Part shown: positions 1 through 7,897 of the stretch, piece after piece
Layout of the letters: each line of letters begins with the position of its first letter
How positions within the stretch are numbered: position 1 is the first letter of the stretch
Source: Nonomuraea jabiensis
GTDB lineage: Bacteria > Actinomycetota > Actinomycetes > Streptosporangiales > Streptosporangiaceae
Length of the DNA stretch: 64,000 bases
Reading direction: 5' to 3'
Assembly: GCF_014204795.1 (NCBI RefSeq)
Contig: NZ_JACHMB010000001.1
Coordinates: 9,870,501 to 9,934,500 of the forward strand
Notes under the pieces: generated by a model
Told to the model about the DNA's origin: nothing
The model's input: only the letters and a program-made list of their open reading frames with translations
The model's database searches: none
Translations under genes and position numbers: made by a program

Positions 1-2
1 CA

Positions 3-2606
3 CTCCCCGCGATCCGCGCCCACCACGCGTACCTCGCCGCCGCCCCCGACGCCCCCGCCCTCCTCCTCACAGCGGCCAGGGACGCCGAGGCACGGATGGC
101 GGACGAGGAAGCAGTCGGCCACTACCAGCGCGCCCTGGAGCTGACCCCCGCATCGGAGGCACGCAGACGGGCCACGATCGGCCTGGACCTGGGCGTGGCG
201 CAACACCGAGTGGGCGACACCACCACCGGCGCCCGCACACTGGAAGCCGCCGTCGCCATCACCCGCCGCCTGGACGACCCCGACCTGCTGGCCCTGACCG
301 CCCTGAAACTGCACGACCTCGGCCACACCGACCAGGGCCGCTGGACCGACTTCGTCCACGAAACCCACCACCGCCTGGTCCCCCCACCCACGGCCGGCGC
401 GCCCTCCCGCGAGATCACCGCCCGCGCATCGGTCAACCCCACCCCCGGCCGACCCGCGACTCAGAGCGCGCCAGATCATGGCAGACCCAGTCCAGCGAGC
501 ACAGTGGGCCCGGCAAGCACCCCCACCCCAACGACACACCGACGCAACAACATCGCGCAGACACCCACCCACGTCCTCCACGAGACGAGCGACACCACAG
601 GTCCGCACGGCACCCCACAGGACCTCAATGTCCTGCACGAGCGCAAGGCCCGGGGCGTGCTCGACCACTTGCGTGAGGACGACTACCCGTGTGACGACGG
701 TCATCCGCGCGAGGCCGACCACCAACGCGAGACCCACCCCCCACAGGATGCCGACCACCAACGGGAGGCCGACCCCCCGTGCCAGGCCAACCACTCACGG
801 GACGCCCACCATCCACGGGATGCCGACCACCCCCATGAGGACGACCACCCACGCGAGGCCGACGCCCTGCTCGGCGGCGGCGACACCACACCCGACACCA
901 CTCGCTACCCCCGAGGGCGGTTGGACGTCGCGGCCCTGGAGTTGAGCGCGGTCGCGGCAGAGCTGGCCAGGCAGGGGCAGGACGACGAGACGCTAGGCTT
1001 CAGTCTCCTGGCCAGACTAGGGGCCATTTGGGGCCCGGGCAGCGTGGCCGAGCGGCTGGCCGTCACCGAAGAGCTGTCGGCCGTGGCGCGACGAAACCGG
1101 GATCCGCGCCTGGAGCTGACCGCGCGCTCCTGGCGCGTCGGAGCGCTGCTGGAAATCGGCGATCCCCGGTGCCTGCCCGAGCATCAGGCATTCGCCACGC
1201 GCGCCGAAGGTGCCGGGCTGACGCTGTTCCAGCACGAGGCTACGGTGCTCAAGGCCATGTTCGCCACGCTCACCGGACGCTTCGCCGAGGCTGCGACCCA
1301 CATCGACGCCGCCTACGAACTGGGCGAGCAGCCAGGCATCGGCCGACGCGACCTGCGCTGGATGCAGCGGTGGTCGCTCGCGACGCTCAGCGGCCACTTC
1401 GACGTGGCCGACGTCGTTCTGGCGGAGATGGAGCTCGCGGGCAGCCATCACTTCCCGCTCTACCGCGCCGCGACGGCGGTGCAGCGCGGCGACGAGACTA
1501 CGGCGCGCCACCTGGCGCAGGTCGTGACAGCAGGCGAGGGTGCAGTGGGGCACCCGGCGGAGATCGTGCCTGCAGGGGAGGGCACGGCGGGCCACCCGGC
1601 GAAGATCGTGACAGCAGGCGAGGGTGCGGCGGGCTACCTGGCGGAGGTCGTGGCGGCGGGTGAGCAGTATTTGCGGTGGATGGCGCCGCTGTGGCTGAGG
1701 CTCCAGGCTCAGGCGGCCGCCCTGTCCAAGGATCCGGTGCTCTGCGAGCGCGCGCGGGCCGCGATCACCCCGTACATCGGCCAATGGGGCGTGACGGCCA
1801 CTGTCGCCGTCGAGGGGCCGTTCGCGTACTGGGCGGCCGTACTCGACGCCGCCCAGGGACGCTTGGACGAGGCCGTCGACGGGTTCACGGCGGCCTGTCG
1901 TGCGGCCGACCTGCTGGGCGCCCGACCCTGGTCGATCGAGTCCCGCGCCCGCCTGGCCGAGGCGCTGCAGGCGCGCGGCGACGACGCCTCCACGCTGATC
2001 GCGCAGGTCGAGCGGGAGGCCACCGCTCTCGGCATGCTGGTACGCCTGCCGCGCCCCGCAGCCAACGCCTTCCGCTTCGACGGCGGGGTCTGGACCCTGA
2101 CCTTCGCCGGCCGTACCGTGCACGTCCCCGACTCCAAGGGCCTGGCTGACCTGCGCGTCCTGATCGACCGCCCTGGGAGCGACGTCTCGGCGGTCGAGCT
2201 GCTGAACCCGGCCGGCGGCGAGGTCGTCGTCACCGCCCGGAGCATGGGCGGCGACGACGTACTGGACGAGGAGGCCAGGACCCGCTACCGGAGGCGGCTG
2301 GAGCTGCTCGACGACGAGATCGACCGAGCCACGGAGCTGGGCGACGACCGCCGGGCGGCCGAGCTCGACATCGAGCGCACGGCACTGCTGAACGAACTGC
2401 GCACGGCCGCCGGGCTGGGCGGCCGTCCGCGCCGGCTCGGCGACGAGGCCGAACGCGCCCGCAAGGCGGTCACCAACCGAATCCGCAACACGCTACGCCA
2501 GCTCGACCACCGCCACCCGGAACTCGCGGCCCACCTGAGATCCTCGGTCTCCACCGGTGCCACCTGCCGGTATCACCCCAGCCCCGAGGTGCGCTGGTCC
2601 CCGTGA
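3..2606 (+). CDS. C-terminal part of a large AAA-ATPase/TPR-type transcriptional regulator (5' end outside window)
   Basis: The reading frame is open to the left edge, so the visible 867 or so codons are only the 3' part of the gene; the first in-frame ATG, at 96, is internal. The visible protein is TPR-like alpha-helical (a 'YQRALEL' motif near the start). It ends with a domain common at the C-terminus of actinobacterial SARP/LuxR-like ATPase regulators: 'FDGGVWTLTFAGRTVHVPDSKG', a coiled coil rich in Arg/Glu/Leu, then an Arg-rich 'AVTNRIRNTLRQLD' helix. The ATPase and DNA-binding parts would lie upstream. Two in-frame tandem arrays interrupt it: an Asp/His-rich one at 690-863 and a 14-residue one at 1521-1664. 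The family call rests on the C-terminal domain; what it regulates is unknown. Confidence 0.75.
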   Translation, partial: LPAIRAHHAYLAAAPDAPALLLTAARDAEARMADEEAVGHYQRALELTPASEARRRATIGLDLGVAQHRVGDTTTGARTLEAAVAITRRLDDPDLLALTALKLHDLGHTDQGRWTDFVHETHHRLVPPPTAGAPSREITARASVNPTPGRPATQSAPDHGRPSPASTVGPASTPTPTTHRRNNIAQTPTHVLHETSDTTGPHGTPQDLNVLHERKARGVLDHLREDDYPCDDGHPREADHQRETHPPQDADHQREADPPCQANHSRDAHHPRDADHPHEDDHPREADALLGGGDTTPDTTRYPRGRLDVAALELSAVAAELARQGQDDETLGFSLLARLGAIWGPGSVAERLAVTEELSAVARRNRDPRLELTARSWRVGALLEIGDPRCLPEHQAFATRAEGAGLTLFQHEATVLKAMFATLTGRFAEAATHIDAAYELGEQPGIGRRDLRWMQRWSLATLSGHFDVADVVLAEMELAGSHHFPLYRAATAVQRGDETTARHLAQVVTAGEGAVGHPAEIVPAGEGTAGHPAKIVTAGEGAAGYLAEVVAAGEQYLRWMAPLWLRLQAQAAALSKDPVLCERARAAITPYIGQWGVTATVAVEGPFAYWAAVLDAAQGRLDEAVDGFTAACRAADLLGARPWSIESRARLAEALQARGDDASTLIAQVEREATALGMLVRLPRPAANAFRFDGGVWTLTFAGRTVHVPDSKGLADLRVLIDRPGSDVSAVELLNPAGGEVVVTARSMGGDDVLDEEARTRYRRRLELLDDEIDRATELGDDRRAAELDIERTALLNELRTAAGLGGRPRRLGDEAERARKAVTNRIRNTLRQLDHRHPELAAHLRSSVSTGATCRYHPSPEVRWSP
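690..863 (+). repeat. 18-bp in-frame tandem repeat (about 9.7 copies)
   Basis: Consecutive 18-bp units encode six-residue blocks such as READHQ, RDAHHP, RDADHP and HEDDHP (consensus R-[DE]-A-D-H-P). They lie inside the upstream regulator. Units differ by substitutions but keep length and frame, so the array is old or selected for coding. It is rich in Asp and His, which could bind metal; that is speculation. Confidence 0.85.
1521..1664 (+). repeat. 42-bp in-frame tandem repeat (3.4 copies)
   Basis: Three full 42-bp units and a partial one encode 14-residue blocks (VVTAGEGAVGHPAE, IVPAGEGTAGHPAK, IVTAGEGAAGYLAE, then VVAAGE). They sit within the helical part of the regulator and keep the frame. 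One helical repeat appears to have been multiplied. Confidence 0.9.
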
Positions 2607-2615
2607 CAACCGACC

Positions 2616-2939
2616 CTTAGGGGGCTCGGGCTGCGGGGCCTGACCGTGGCCCGCTGGCCGGAGGCCGTCCCGACCGAGCGGCTCGCCCACGACCCGGCCA
2701 CCGCGGCCCAGCTCATCCCTCACAGGGCAGCCACCGCCGCTCAGCTCATGCCCCACAGGGCAGCCCCCGTCGCTCAGGTCATCGCCCACAGGGCAGCCCC
2801 CGCTGCGCGGCTCATCGCCCATGGGCCAGCCGAGGTGTTCGGCGCGGCAGCTCAGTACGACATCGGCGAGATCGCACAGGCCGTTGAGCACGCAATCCGG
2901 CCGGGGAAGACAGGCATGGTTCTCGTCGCCATTCCCTGA
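2616..2939 (+). pseudogene. Remnant of a zinc-type alcohol dehydrogenase/quinone oxidoreductase (C-terminal tail only)
   Basis: The end of this reading frame, 'YDIGEIAQAVEHAIRPGKTG' followed by a short Val/Leu strand, is the typical C-terminus of medium-chain alcohol dehydrogenases. The catalytic and Rossmann domains are missing: the frame begins just after the stop of the preceding gene, and only about 100 residues remain. A GTG at 2646 could start a 97-residue product. The middle is expanded by four 11-residue repeats (see 2706-2834). It lies in the same frame as the upstream gene, 10 bp beyond its stop codon. A decayed gene is the simplest reading; a small expressed protein is not excluded. 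Confidence 0.6.
2706..2834 (+). repeat. 33-bp in-frame tandem repeat (about 4 copies)
   Basis: Four 33-bp units encode eleven-residue blocks AQLIPHRAATA, AQLMPHRAAPV, AQVIAHRAAPA and ARLIAHGPAE. They lie inside the alcohol dehydrogenase remnant. The word 'cacagggcagcc' recurs almost unchanged in the first three units, which points to recent expansion. Confidence 0.9.
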
Positions 2940-3074
2940 CTCTTCGGTTGCCTTCCAAGTGTGTCCAGAGCAAAGCTGACGCCTTTACATTGTAGATTTC
3001 CCAGAAGGGTCCTCGAGTTGCCGGATCCGAGGCAAGCGGCAGCCGTGTCAGCTGGTTGCCGTCACCGGGTGGTG

Positions 3075-4604
3075 TCAGCGGAGCGTCGCGAAGAACGTGG
3101 TGACGTCCTCGGCGAAGAGCGCAGGCTGCTCGGTGGCGAAGAAATGGCCGCCCTTGTCATATTCGGCCCAGTGCACGATGTTGTGGTCGCGTTCGGCCCA
3201 GGGGCGGATGGTGACGTCGCAGGGCTTCGACACGAGCACGCCCGTTGGCACGGTCCCCCGCGCTGCCGCAGCCCAGTCCCCCGCGCCACCCCAGTCACCC
3301 ACACCGCCCAAGTTGGACGCTCTCGAAGCGGTCGCATCGCCCCAGTCACCGCCACCACCCGAACCGGCCACACCCGAACAGGACGCGCTCGGGTCCGACG
3401 CACTCGAACCCGACGCACTCGAACCCGATGCACCCGAGCCCGATGCACCCGAGCCCGACGCACCCGAGCCCGACGCACTCGGGTCCGACGCACTCGAACC
3501 GGACACACCCGAGGCCGACGCACCCGAGGCCGACGCACCCGAGCGGGACGCGCTCCAGCCCGGCCCACCCGAGCCCGACGCGCCATCCCACTCACCAGCA
3601 GCGTCGGCATCGGGAGCGCTGGCCCAGTCGGAAGTTTCGCTTGGGACGGAGTCGCCGCTTGAGGGGGCGGTCCAGTCGGTCGGGCCGGATTCGCTCCAGG
3701 CGGCCGTGCCCATGCTCTCGTAATAGAACTGCGCCGACGACCCCGCCGTGCCGGTCAGCCAGTAGATGGTGACGTTGGTCAGCATGAGGTCGCGGTCGAG
3801 CGAGTCCTCGGGCAGCCCCTCCACCGGGTCCGTCAACTCCTTGAACTTCTCCATGATCCACGCCAACTGCCCCACCGGCGAGTCGTGCAGGCCGTACGAG
3901 ACCGTCTGCGGCCGCTTCGACTGGGTCTGGAGGTAGCCGTCGTTGAAGTTCTGCATCGTGTCCCAGCGCCGCCGCTCCTCCTCCGTCAGCCCGTCCATCT
4001 CCCCCTCCTGGCCGACGGGAAAGGTGATGGCGGCGTTGAGGTGGACGCCGACGACGTGGTCGGGGGCGTGTTTGCCCATTTCGGGCGCGATGAAGGAGCC
4101 GCTGTCGCCGCCCTGCACCCCGTACCTGTCGTAGCCGAGCAGTGCCATCAGCTGCGTGAACGCCCTGGCGGTGCGAGCAGGATCCCAGCCGGGGCCGGAC
4201 AGCGGGGTGGAGAAGCCGAAGCCCGGCAGGGAGGGGATGACCAGGTGGAAGTCTCGCGAGAGGGGCTCGATGACGTCCAGGAACATCACGAACGTGCCCG
4301 GCCAGCCGTGCAGGAGCATGAGCGGCAGGGCGGACGGGTTCTCGGAGCGGATGTGGGCGAAGTGGATGTTCTGCCCGTCGATCGTGGTGGTGAACTGGGG
4401 GAGCTCGTTGAGTCTGGCCTCGTGGGCGCGCCAGTCGTAGCCGGTGCGCCAGTATTCGGCCAGGTTCTTGAGGTAGTCGAGGGGGACGCCACGCTCCCAT
4501 CCGGTGCCGGGGAGCTGGTCCTGCCAGCGGGTCATGGCCAGGCGGGTACGGAGGTCGTCCAGGTCCTGCTGAGGGACTTCAATACGAAAAGGGCGAATTG
4601 TCAT
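3075..4604 (-). CDS. Epoxide hydrolase family protein (alpha/beta hydrolase, EHN domain) with a large low-complexity insertion
   Basis: This 509-residue protein matches microsomal-type epoxide hydrolases, which add water to epoxides. Residues 1-110 form the N-terminal EHN region; the oxyanion motif HGWPG is at 99-103; the nucleophile Asp is in GGDSGS (165-170; GGDWGS is usual); and the catalytic His is in 'KGGHFF' near 487. The family is normally about 380-390 residues. The excess is a Ser/Gly/Ala-rich insertion at about residues 302-448, between 'YYESMGTAAW' and 'GTVPTGVLVSKP', built partly from 15-bp tandem repeats. Conserved sequence resumes in frame after it. The gene follows the NmrA-like gene by 21 bp and is probably co-transcribed. 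Whether the inserted protein still folds is unknown. Confidence 0.88.
   Translation of the reverse strand: MTIRPFRIEVPQQDLDDLRTRLAMTRWQDQLPGTGWERGVPLDYLKNLAEYWRTGYDWRAHEARLNELPQFTTTIDGQNIHFAHIRSENPSALPLMLLHGWPGTFVMFLDVIEPLSRDFHLVIPSLPGFGFSTPLSGPGWDPARTARAFTQLMALLGYDRYGVQGGDSGSFIAPEMGKHAPDHVVGVHLNAAITFPVGQEGEMDGLTEEERRRWDTMQNFNDGYLQTQSKRPQTVSYGLHDSPVGQLAWIMEKFKELTDPVEGLPEDSLDRDLMLTNVTIYWLTGTAGSSAQFYYESMGTAAWSESGPTDWTAPSSGDSVPSETSDWASAPDADAAGEWDGASGSGGPGWSASRSGASASGASASGVSGSSASDPSASGSGASGSGASGSGASGSSASGSSASDPSASCSGVAGSGGGGDWGDATASRASNLGGVGDWGGAGDWAAAARGTVPTGVLVSKPCDVTIRPWAERDHNIVHWAEYDKGGHFFATEQPALFAEDVTTFFATLR
3394..3573 (-). repeat. 15-bp in-frame tandem repeat (about 12 copies)
   Basis: About twelve 15-bp units of the form (plus strand) 'cccgacgcacccgag' encode five-residue Ser-Gly-Ala-Ser-Gly type blocks on the minus strand. 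They form the core of the insertion in the epoxide hydrolase. Some neighbouring units are identical, suggesting recent slippage or unequal exchange. Confidence 0.92.
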
Positions 4605-4625
4605 GATATTTCTCCTGTTAATGAG

Positions 4626-5444
4626 CTAAATGCGGAAGGCGGCGGCGTGCGCTGCGGCCCACTGGGCGAACGTGCGCCCAGGACGGCCGGTCACCTGCTC
4701 CACGGTCGGCAGTACGACCGAGGCGGCCTCGGGCGGGTTGGCGCCAAGCCGGACCGCGAACTCGATCAGCTCCTCCCCCGCCCCCCACGCCTCCATCGAC
4801 GCCCGGTACTGCGCCTCGCTCAGTTCCTCGAACCGGATCTCCCGCCCGACGGCCTCGCCGATCACGCGGGCCCTCCGCTCCGGGGTCAGCGCCTCCGGCC
4901 CGGTGAGCAGGTACGACTGCCCGGCGTGTCCCTCCTCGACCAGCGCCGCCACGGCGACGGCGGCGATGTCGGCCTCGTGCACCACGGCCCCCGCATGGTT
5001 GCCGAAGACCCGGACCACGCCCTCCGCGCGGATCGATTCGGCCCATTCGAGCGCGTTGGTCATGAACTCCACGCAGCGCAACTGCGTCCAGCCGAGGTCC
5101 CCGGCCCGCAGCGCCTCCTCGACCGAGCACTCGTCCCAGCTGCTCAGCACGCTGACGCGGGTCACGCCCGCCTTCGCGGCCAACTCGGCGAGCTCGGCCC
5201 CGGTCCGGAGCGCCGCCTGGTCGTCCTCGGCGACGGTGATCAGGTGCAGCCCGGTCACGCCTTCCAGCGCGGGCCCCAGGGTCTGCGGTGCGGTCAGGTC
5301 GCCGTAGGCCACCTCCACGGCCCCGGGCAGTTGGGCCGCCGCCGGGTTCCTGGTCAGGGCTCGGACGCGCTCGCCACGCGCGACGAGCTGCGTCACGATC
5401 TGGCGGCCGACCGTGCCGGTGGCGCCGGTCACGAGGATCGTCAT
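4626..5444 (-). CDS. NmrA-like NAD(P)-binding protein (atypical SDR)
   Basis: A 272-residue protein opening with 'MTILVTGATGTVGRQIV', the glycine-rich NAD(P)-binding turn of the NmrA/HSCARG group, followed by 'VRALTRNP', where the Arg favours NADPH. Proteins of this group act as redox-sensing regulators or as quinone/isoflavone reductases. The classical YxxxK catalytic pair is not apparent. The start is supported by 'GAGAGGAAACC' just before the ATG. It is the first gene of a probable two-gene operon with the epoxide hydrolase. The exact substrate cannot be told from sequence. Confidence 0.85.
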   Translation of the reverse strand: MTILVTGATGTVGRQIVTQLVARGERVRALTRNPAAAQLPGAVEVAYGDLTAPQTLGPALEGVTGLHLITVAEDDQAALRTGAELAELAAKAGVTRVSVLSSWDECSVEEALRAGDLGWTQLRCVEFMTNALEWAESIRAEGVVRVFGNHAGAVVHEADIAAVAVAALVEEGHAGQSYLLTGPEALTPERRARVIGEAVGREIRFEELSEAQYRASMEAWGAGEELIEFAVRLGANPPEAASVVLPTVEQVTGRPGRTFAQWAAAHAAAFRI

Positions 5445-5724
5445 GGTTTCCTCTCATCCGAAGGTCTCGAACGTCTCGACAGTCAGGCGCCACACGGGAA
5501 ATAGCACCCGCTACACCGGTGGAGGCTCCGCCCAGCGGCCGCGCCCGCCATCGGCTGGAGCTCGATGACGTACCCGAACATCTCCCGCCTACGGGGAGGC
5601 AGGCCACGCCGGCAGAGCCCCCGAACGTTCGCGACTTCTGCGGAGGCGACAGGCCGCGACGAGCTTGGCGGCGGTGAACGCGCCGGCGGCTCTGGGCATT
5701 AGCCTTCTCGCCGGCCCGCGCGAC

Positions 5725-5793
5725 ATTTGACAAATTCGCCTCCTCCTGCTCTCTCAATTTACCCCGAGAGCGCCTGGAATTAATTTGTCAAAT
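5725..5793. promoter_or_regulatory. Two copies of the near-palindrome ATTTGWCAAAT in a divergent intergenic region
   Basis: ATTTGACAAAT (5725-5735) and ATTTGTCAAAT (5783-5793) are 11-bp dyads, reverse complements of each other, 58 bp apart centre to centre. They lie in the roughly 400 bp between the divergent NmrA-like gene and the aldo/keto reductase gene. Each also contains a TTGACA hexamer on one strand, so they may be -35 elements, operators or both. No regulator gene adjoins them. The rest of 5445-5842 shows no credible gene. Confidence 0.5.
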
Positions 5794-5842
5794 CGACTCG
5801 ACAAAGGTCTCAGTGGTCAAAATGAAGCGCTACCTTAAACGC

Positions 5843-6832
5843 ATGGAATTTCGTCGTCTCGGCCGTAGCGGCCTGTCCGTCAGCGCGATCTCCTATGGGC
5901 ACTGGCTCGCATACGACGCCCCGGACCAGGAGGAACGTGCGCGAGCATGCGTCGCGGCGGCGCTGGACGCGGGCATCACCACATTCATCACCGCGGACGC
6001 GTACGCGAACACCGCAGCCGAGTCGGTGCTCGGCCGCGCCCTGAAAGGACAGCGGCGGGAAAGCTTGGAGATATCCACGAAGGTGTTCTGGCCCACCGGT
6101 CCGGGCGGGCCCAATGACAAAGGTCTGGGCCGCAAGCACATCATGGAATCGGCACGTGCGTCACTGCGGCGGCTGGGCACCGATTATCTCGATGTGTATC
6201 AGGCGCATCGATTCGACCGGACGGTGCCGTTGGAGGAGACCATGGTGGCGTTCGCCGACCTGGTCCGGCAGGGCCATGTGCTCTATGTCGGCGTCTCCGA
6301 ATGGACGGCCGAGCAGATCACCAAGGGCGCCGCGCTCGCCCGGGAGCTGCGCGTGCCGTTGGTCTCGAACGAGGCGCAGTACAGCGCGTTGTGGCGGGTG
6401 GTCGAGGCCGAGGTCGTGCCGGCGTGCGAACGCGAAGGGCTCAGCCAGCTCGCCTGGTCCCCTGTCGCGCAGGGCGTACTGACGGGTAAGTACCAGCCGG
6501 GGCAGCCGGCGCCCGCCGGATCGCGTGGCGCCGACCTGAGCGGTGCGGGCAGTTTCATCCAGCCCTTCCTGAGGGAGGACGTGCTGGTACGGGTACGGCG
6601 GCTGCGTCCCCTGGCCGATGAGGCCGGGCTGTCGCTGGGGCAGCTCGCGCTGGCCTGGGTGTTGCAGCGCCCCAACGTGGCTTCGGCGATCATCGGGGCA
6701 TCGCGGCCCGAGCAAATACGGGAGAACGTCGAAGCGGCCGGGGTCCGGCTCGGCGCCGATCTTGTGGAGCGCATCGATCAGGTGCTCGACGGCGTCGTCG
6801 AGACGAACCCGGCACTGACGACGAGCCCGTGA
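5843..6832 (+). CDS. Aldo/keto reductase (Kv-beta-like)
   Basis: An NADPH-dependent carbonyl reductase of the TIM-barrel aldo/keto reductase superfamily. 'MEFRRLGRSGLSVSAISYG' is the usual N-terminus. Asp and Tyr of the active site are in 'ITADAYANTAAESVLG', Lys in 'ISTKVFW' and His in 'VYQAHRFD'; 'AIIGASRPEQIRENV' is the C-terminal cofactor motif. I chose the ATG at 5843 because the family begins there. A TACCTT hexamer lies six bases upstream with no ribosome site, as for a leaderless transcript; GTG 5813 and ATG 5822 are alternatives. The 329-residue length is normal. It is transcribed divergently from the NmrA/epoxide hydrolase pair, so both units may serve one redox-related purpose. Confidence 0.9.
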   Translation: MEFRRLGRSGLSVSAISYGHWLAYDAPDQEERARACVAAALDAGITTFITADAYANTAAESVLGRALKGQRRESLEISTKVFWPTGPGGPNDKGLGRKHIMESARASLRRLGTDYLDVYQAHRFDRTVPLEETMVAFADLVRQGHVLYVGVSEWTAEQITKGAALARELRVPLVSNEAQYSALWRVVEAEVVPACEREGLSQLAWSPVAQGVLTGKYQPGQPAPAGSRGADLSGAGSFIQPFLREDVLVRVRRLRPLADEAGLSLGQLALAWVLQRPNVASAIIGASRPEQIRENVEAAGVRLGADLVERIDQVLDGVVETNPALTTSP

Positions 6833-6913
6833 AGGGGAGGCTCGAAGACGGGCCTTCGGTCCAGTCGACACCGGATGCGGGTTGATCTTGAAGGCTCCGG
6901 CAGATCCGATCAG

Positions 6914-7528
6914 TCAGCCACCACGGCGGTCGTCGACGATCACGGCCAGGCCGGGCCAGGCGCCCGCAAAGCGGCGCAGGTCGTCGGCGAGCGGGGGCAA
7001 CTGCGCATCGGGCAGGAAGTGCACGGTCGTCCCCGTGGTGCCGTCGCCGGCGACGGGCTCCAGGCCGGTGACGGGGACGCCGTGCTCGTACCGCTGGGTC
7101 CAGGACCCGTTCAGGCGGCGGTTGGTGTGGACGAGCCACTCGCTGAGCGCGGCGACGACGGACATGCCGCGGCGCGGATGCCCGTCGGCGAGCACCTCCG
7201 CGCCGAGGTTGTCGAAGAAGCGCAGGTCCCTGGACGCCATGACAGGCTTCTTCACCGGCCGCCCCTGGTCGTCGAAGCGGGTGTCAGTGCCTCGCCCCTC
7301 GTCGGCCACGGACACCGAGCCGTCGGCGTGGAGGGTGACGGTGCAGCGTCCGGCTCCGGTGCTCGCCGCCTCGTCGGCGGGGTAGGCGAGGACTTCGAGG
7401 ATCAGGTGCCGGACGCCGCCGGGGGCGAACTCGGCCGGGTTGTCCCGGATGTGGGAGAGGTGGGCGAGGTCGATGTCGGCCGCCCAGTCGTGGGTGGTGT
7501 TACGCCAGGAGGCTCGGGGTGTGCTCAC
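6914..7528 (-). CDS. Stand-alone GyrB-type GHKL ATPase domain protein
   Basis: 204 residues resembling only the ATP-binding domain of DNA gyrase B ('LAHLSHIRDNPAEF...RHLILEVLAYPADEA', then 'VTLHADGSVSVADEGRG', then 'FDNLGAEVLADGHPRRGMSVVAALS'). The transducer, TOPRIM and C-terminal domains are absent. In gyrase the segment VDN-x-x-x-DEA carries the Mg/ATP Asn; here it reads LAYPADEA, so that Asn is lost, while the Asp of the DxGxG motif is kept (DEGRG). Small GyrB-like proteins of this kind occur in actinomycetes, but I know of no established role. It may bind nucleotide without gyrase activity. Convergent with the aldo/keto reductase. Confidence 0.75.
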   Translation of the reverse strand: MSTPRASWRNTTHDWAADIDLAHLSHIRDNPAEFAPGGVRHLILEVLAYPADEAASTGAGRCTVTLHADGSVSVADEGRGTDTRFDDQGRPVKKPVMASRDLRFFDNLGAEVLADGHPRRGMSVVAALSEWLVHTNRRLNGSWTQRYEHGVPVTGLEPVAGDGTTGTTVHFLPDAQLPPLADDLRRFAGAWPGLAVIVDDRRGG

Positions 7529-7640
7529 CGCAGCACCCTACTCACGGCCCGGAAGCGGTCGAGGGCGCCCTGTGGACGCTACGGCAGCGTGCGGCTGTGG
7601 CGGATGGCGCGCTCACGAGTGCGACGGGTGGGCTCTCCGC

Positions 7641-7753
7641 GCAGTTGCAGGTGACCACCCCAGATCGGGGGCGGCGAGCAGATGCGGCGGGCACAGGGTG
7701 AAGGTGCCCACGTGGTTGACGCCGAACTGCGACTCGAACCCGTCGGTGGTAGG
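7641..7753 (-). pseudogene. Fragment of a short-chain dehydrogenase (retinol dehydrogenase-like)
   Basis: On the minus strand one frame reads 'PTTDGFESQFGVNHVGTFTL', the highly conserved core of retinol-dehydrogenase-like SDRs. After 'LLAAP' the match continues only in another frame ('RSGVVTCNC', compare ARVVTVSS), so the piece is frameshifted as well as truncated at both ends. The remainder of 7529-7897 shows no other recognisable coding sequence. Confidence 0.6.
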
Positions 7754-7897
7754 CAGTGCGCGTCACGCTCGCCGGCGTCCTGCAGCCGGTCAACGGGTGA
7801 CAGCGGGCGCGGTCGGCCCAGCCCATCGGCCGGGCGGCCGGGCGATCGAGAACTGCGGCGACGTCGCAGGCAGGTGCCCGCTCGGACAGCGCGCCGG

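Noticed and set aside
690..863. CRISPR-like regular repeats
   Set aside because: Units are only 18 bp with no spacers and are in frame within a long coding sequence. The same holds for the arrays at 1521, 2706 and 3394.
3885..5504. Long plus-strand open frame opposite the epoxide hydrolase and NmrA-like genes
   Set aside because: It is the high-GC antisense shadow of two well-supported minus-strand genes and has no recognisable domain.
5288..5677. A gene in the 5.45-5.84 kb gap
   Set aside because: The open frame starts inside the NmrA-like gene, is Arg/Pro-rich without domain similarity, and ends before the dyads.
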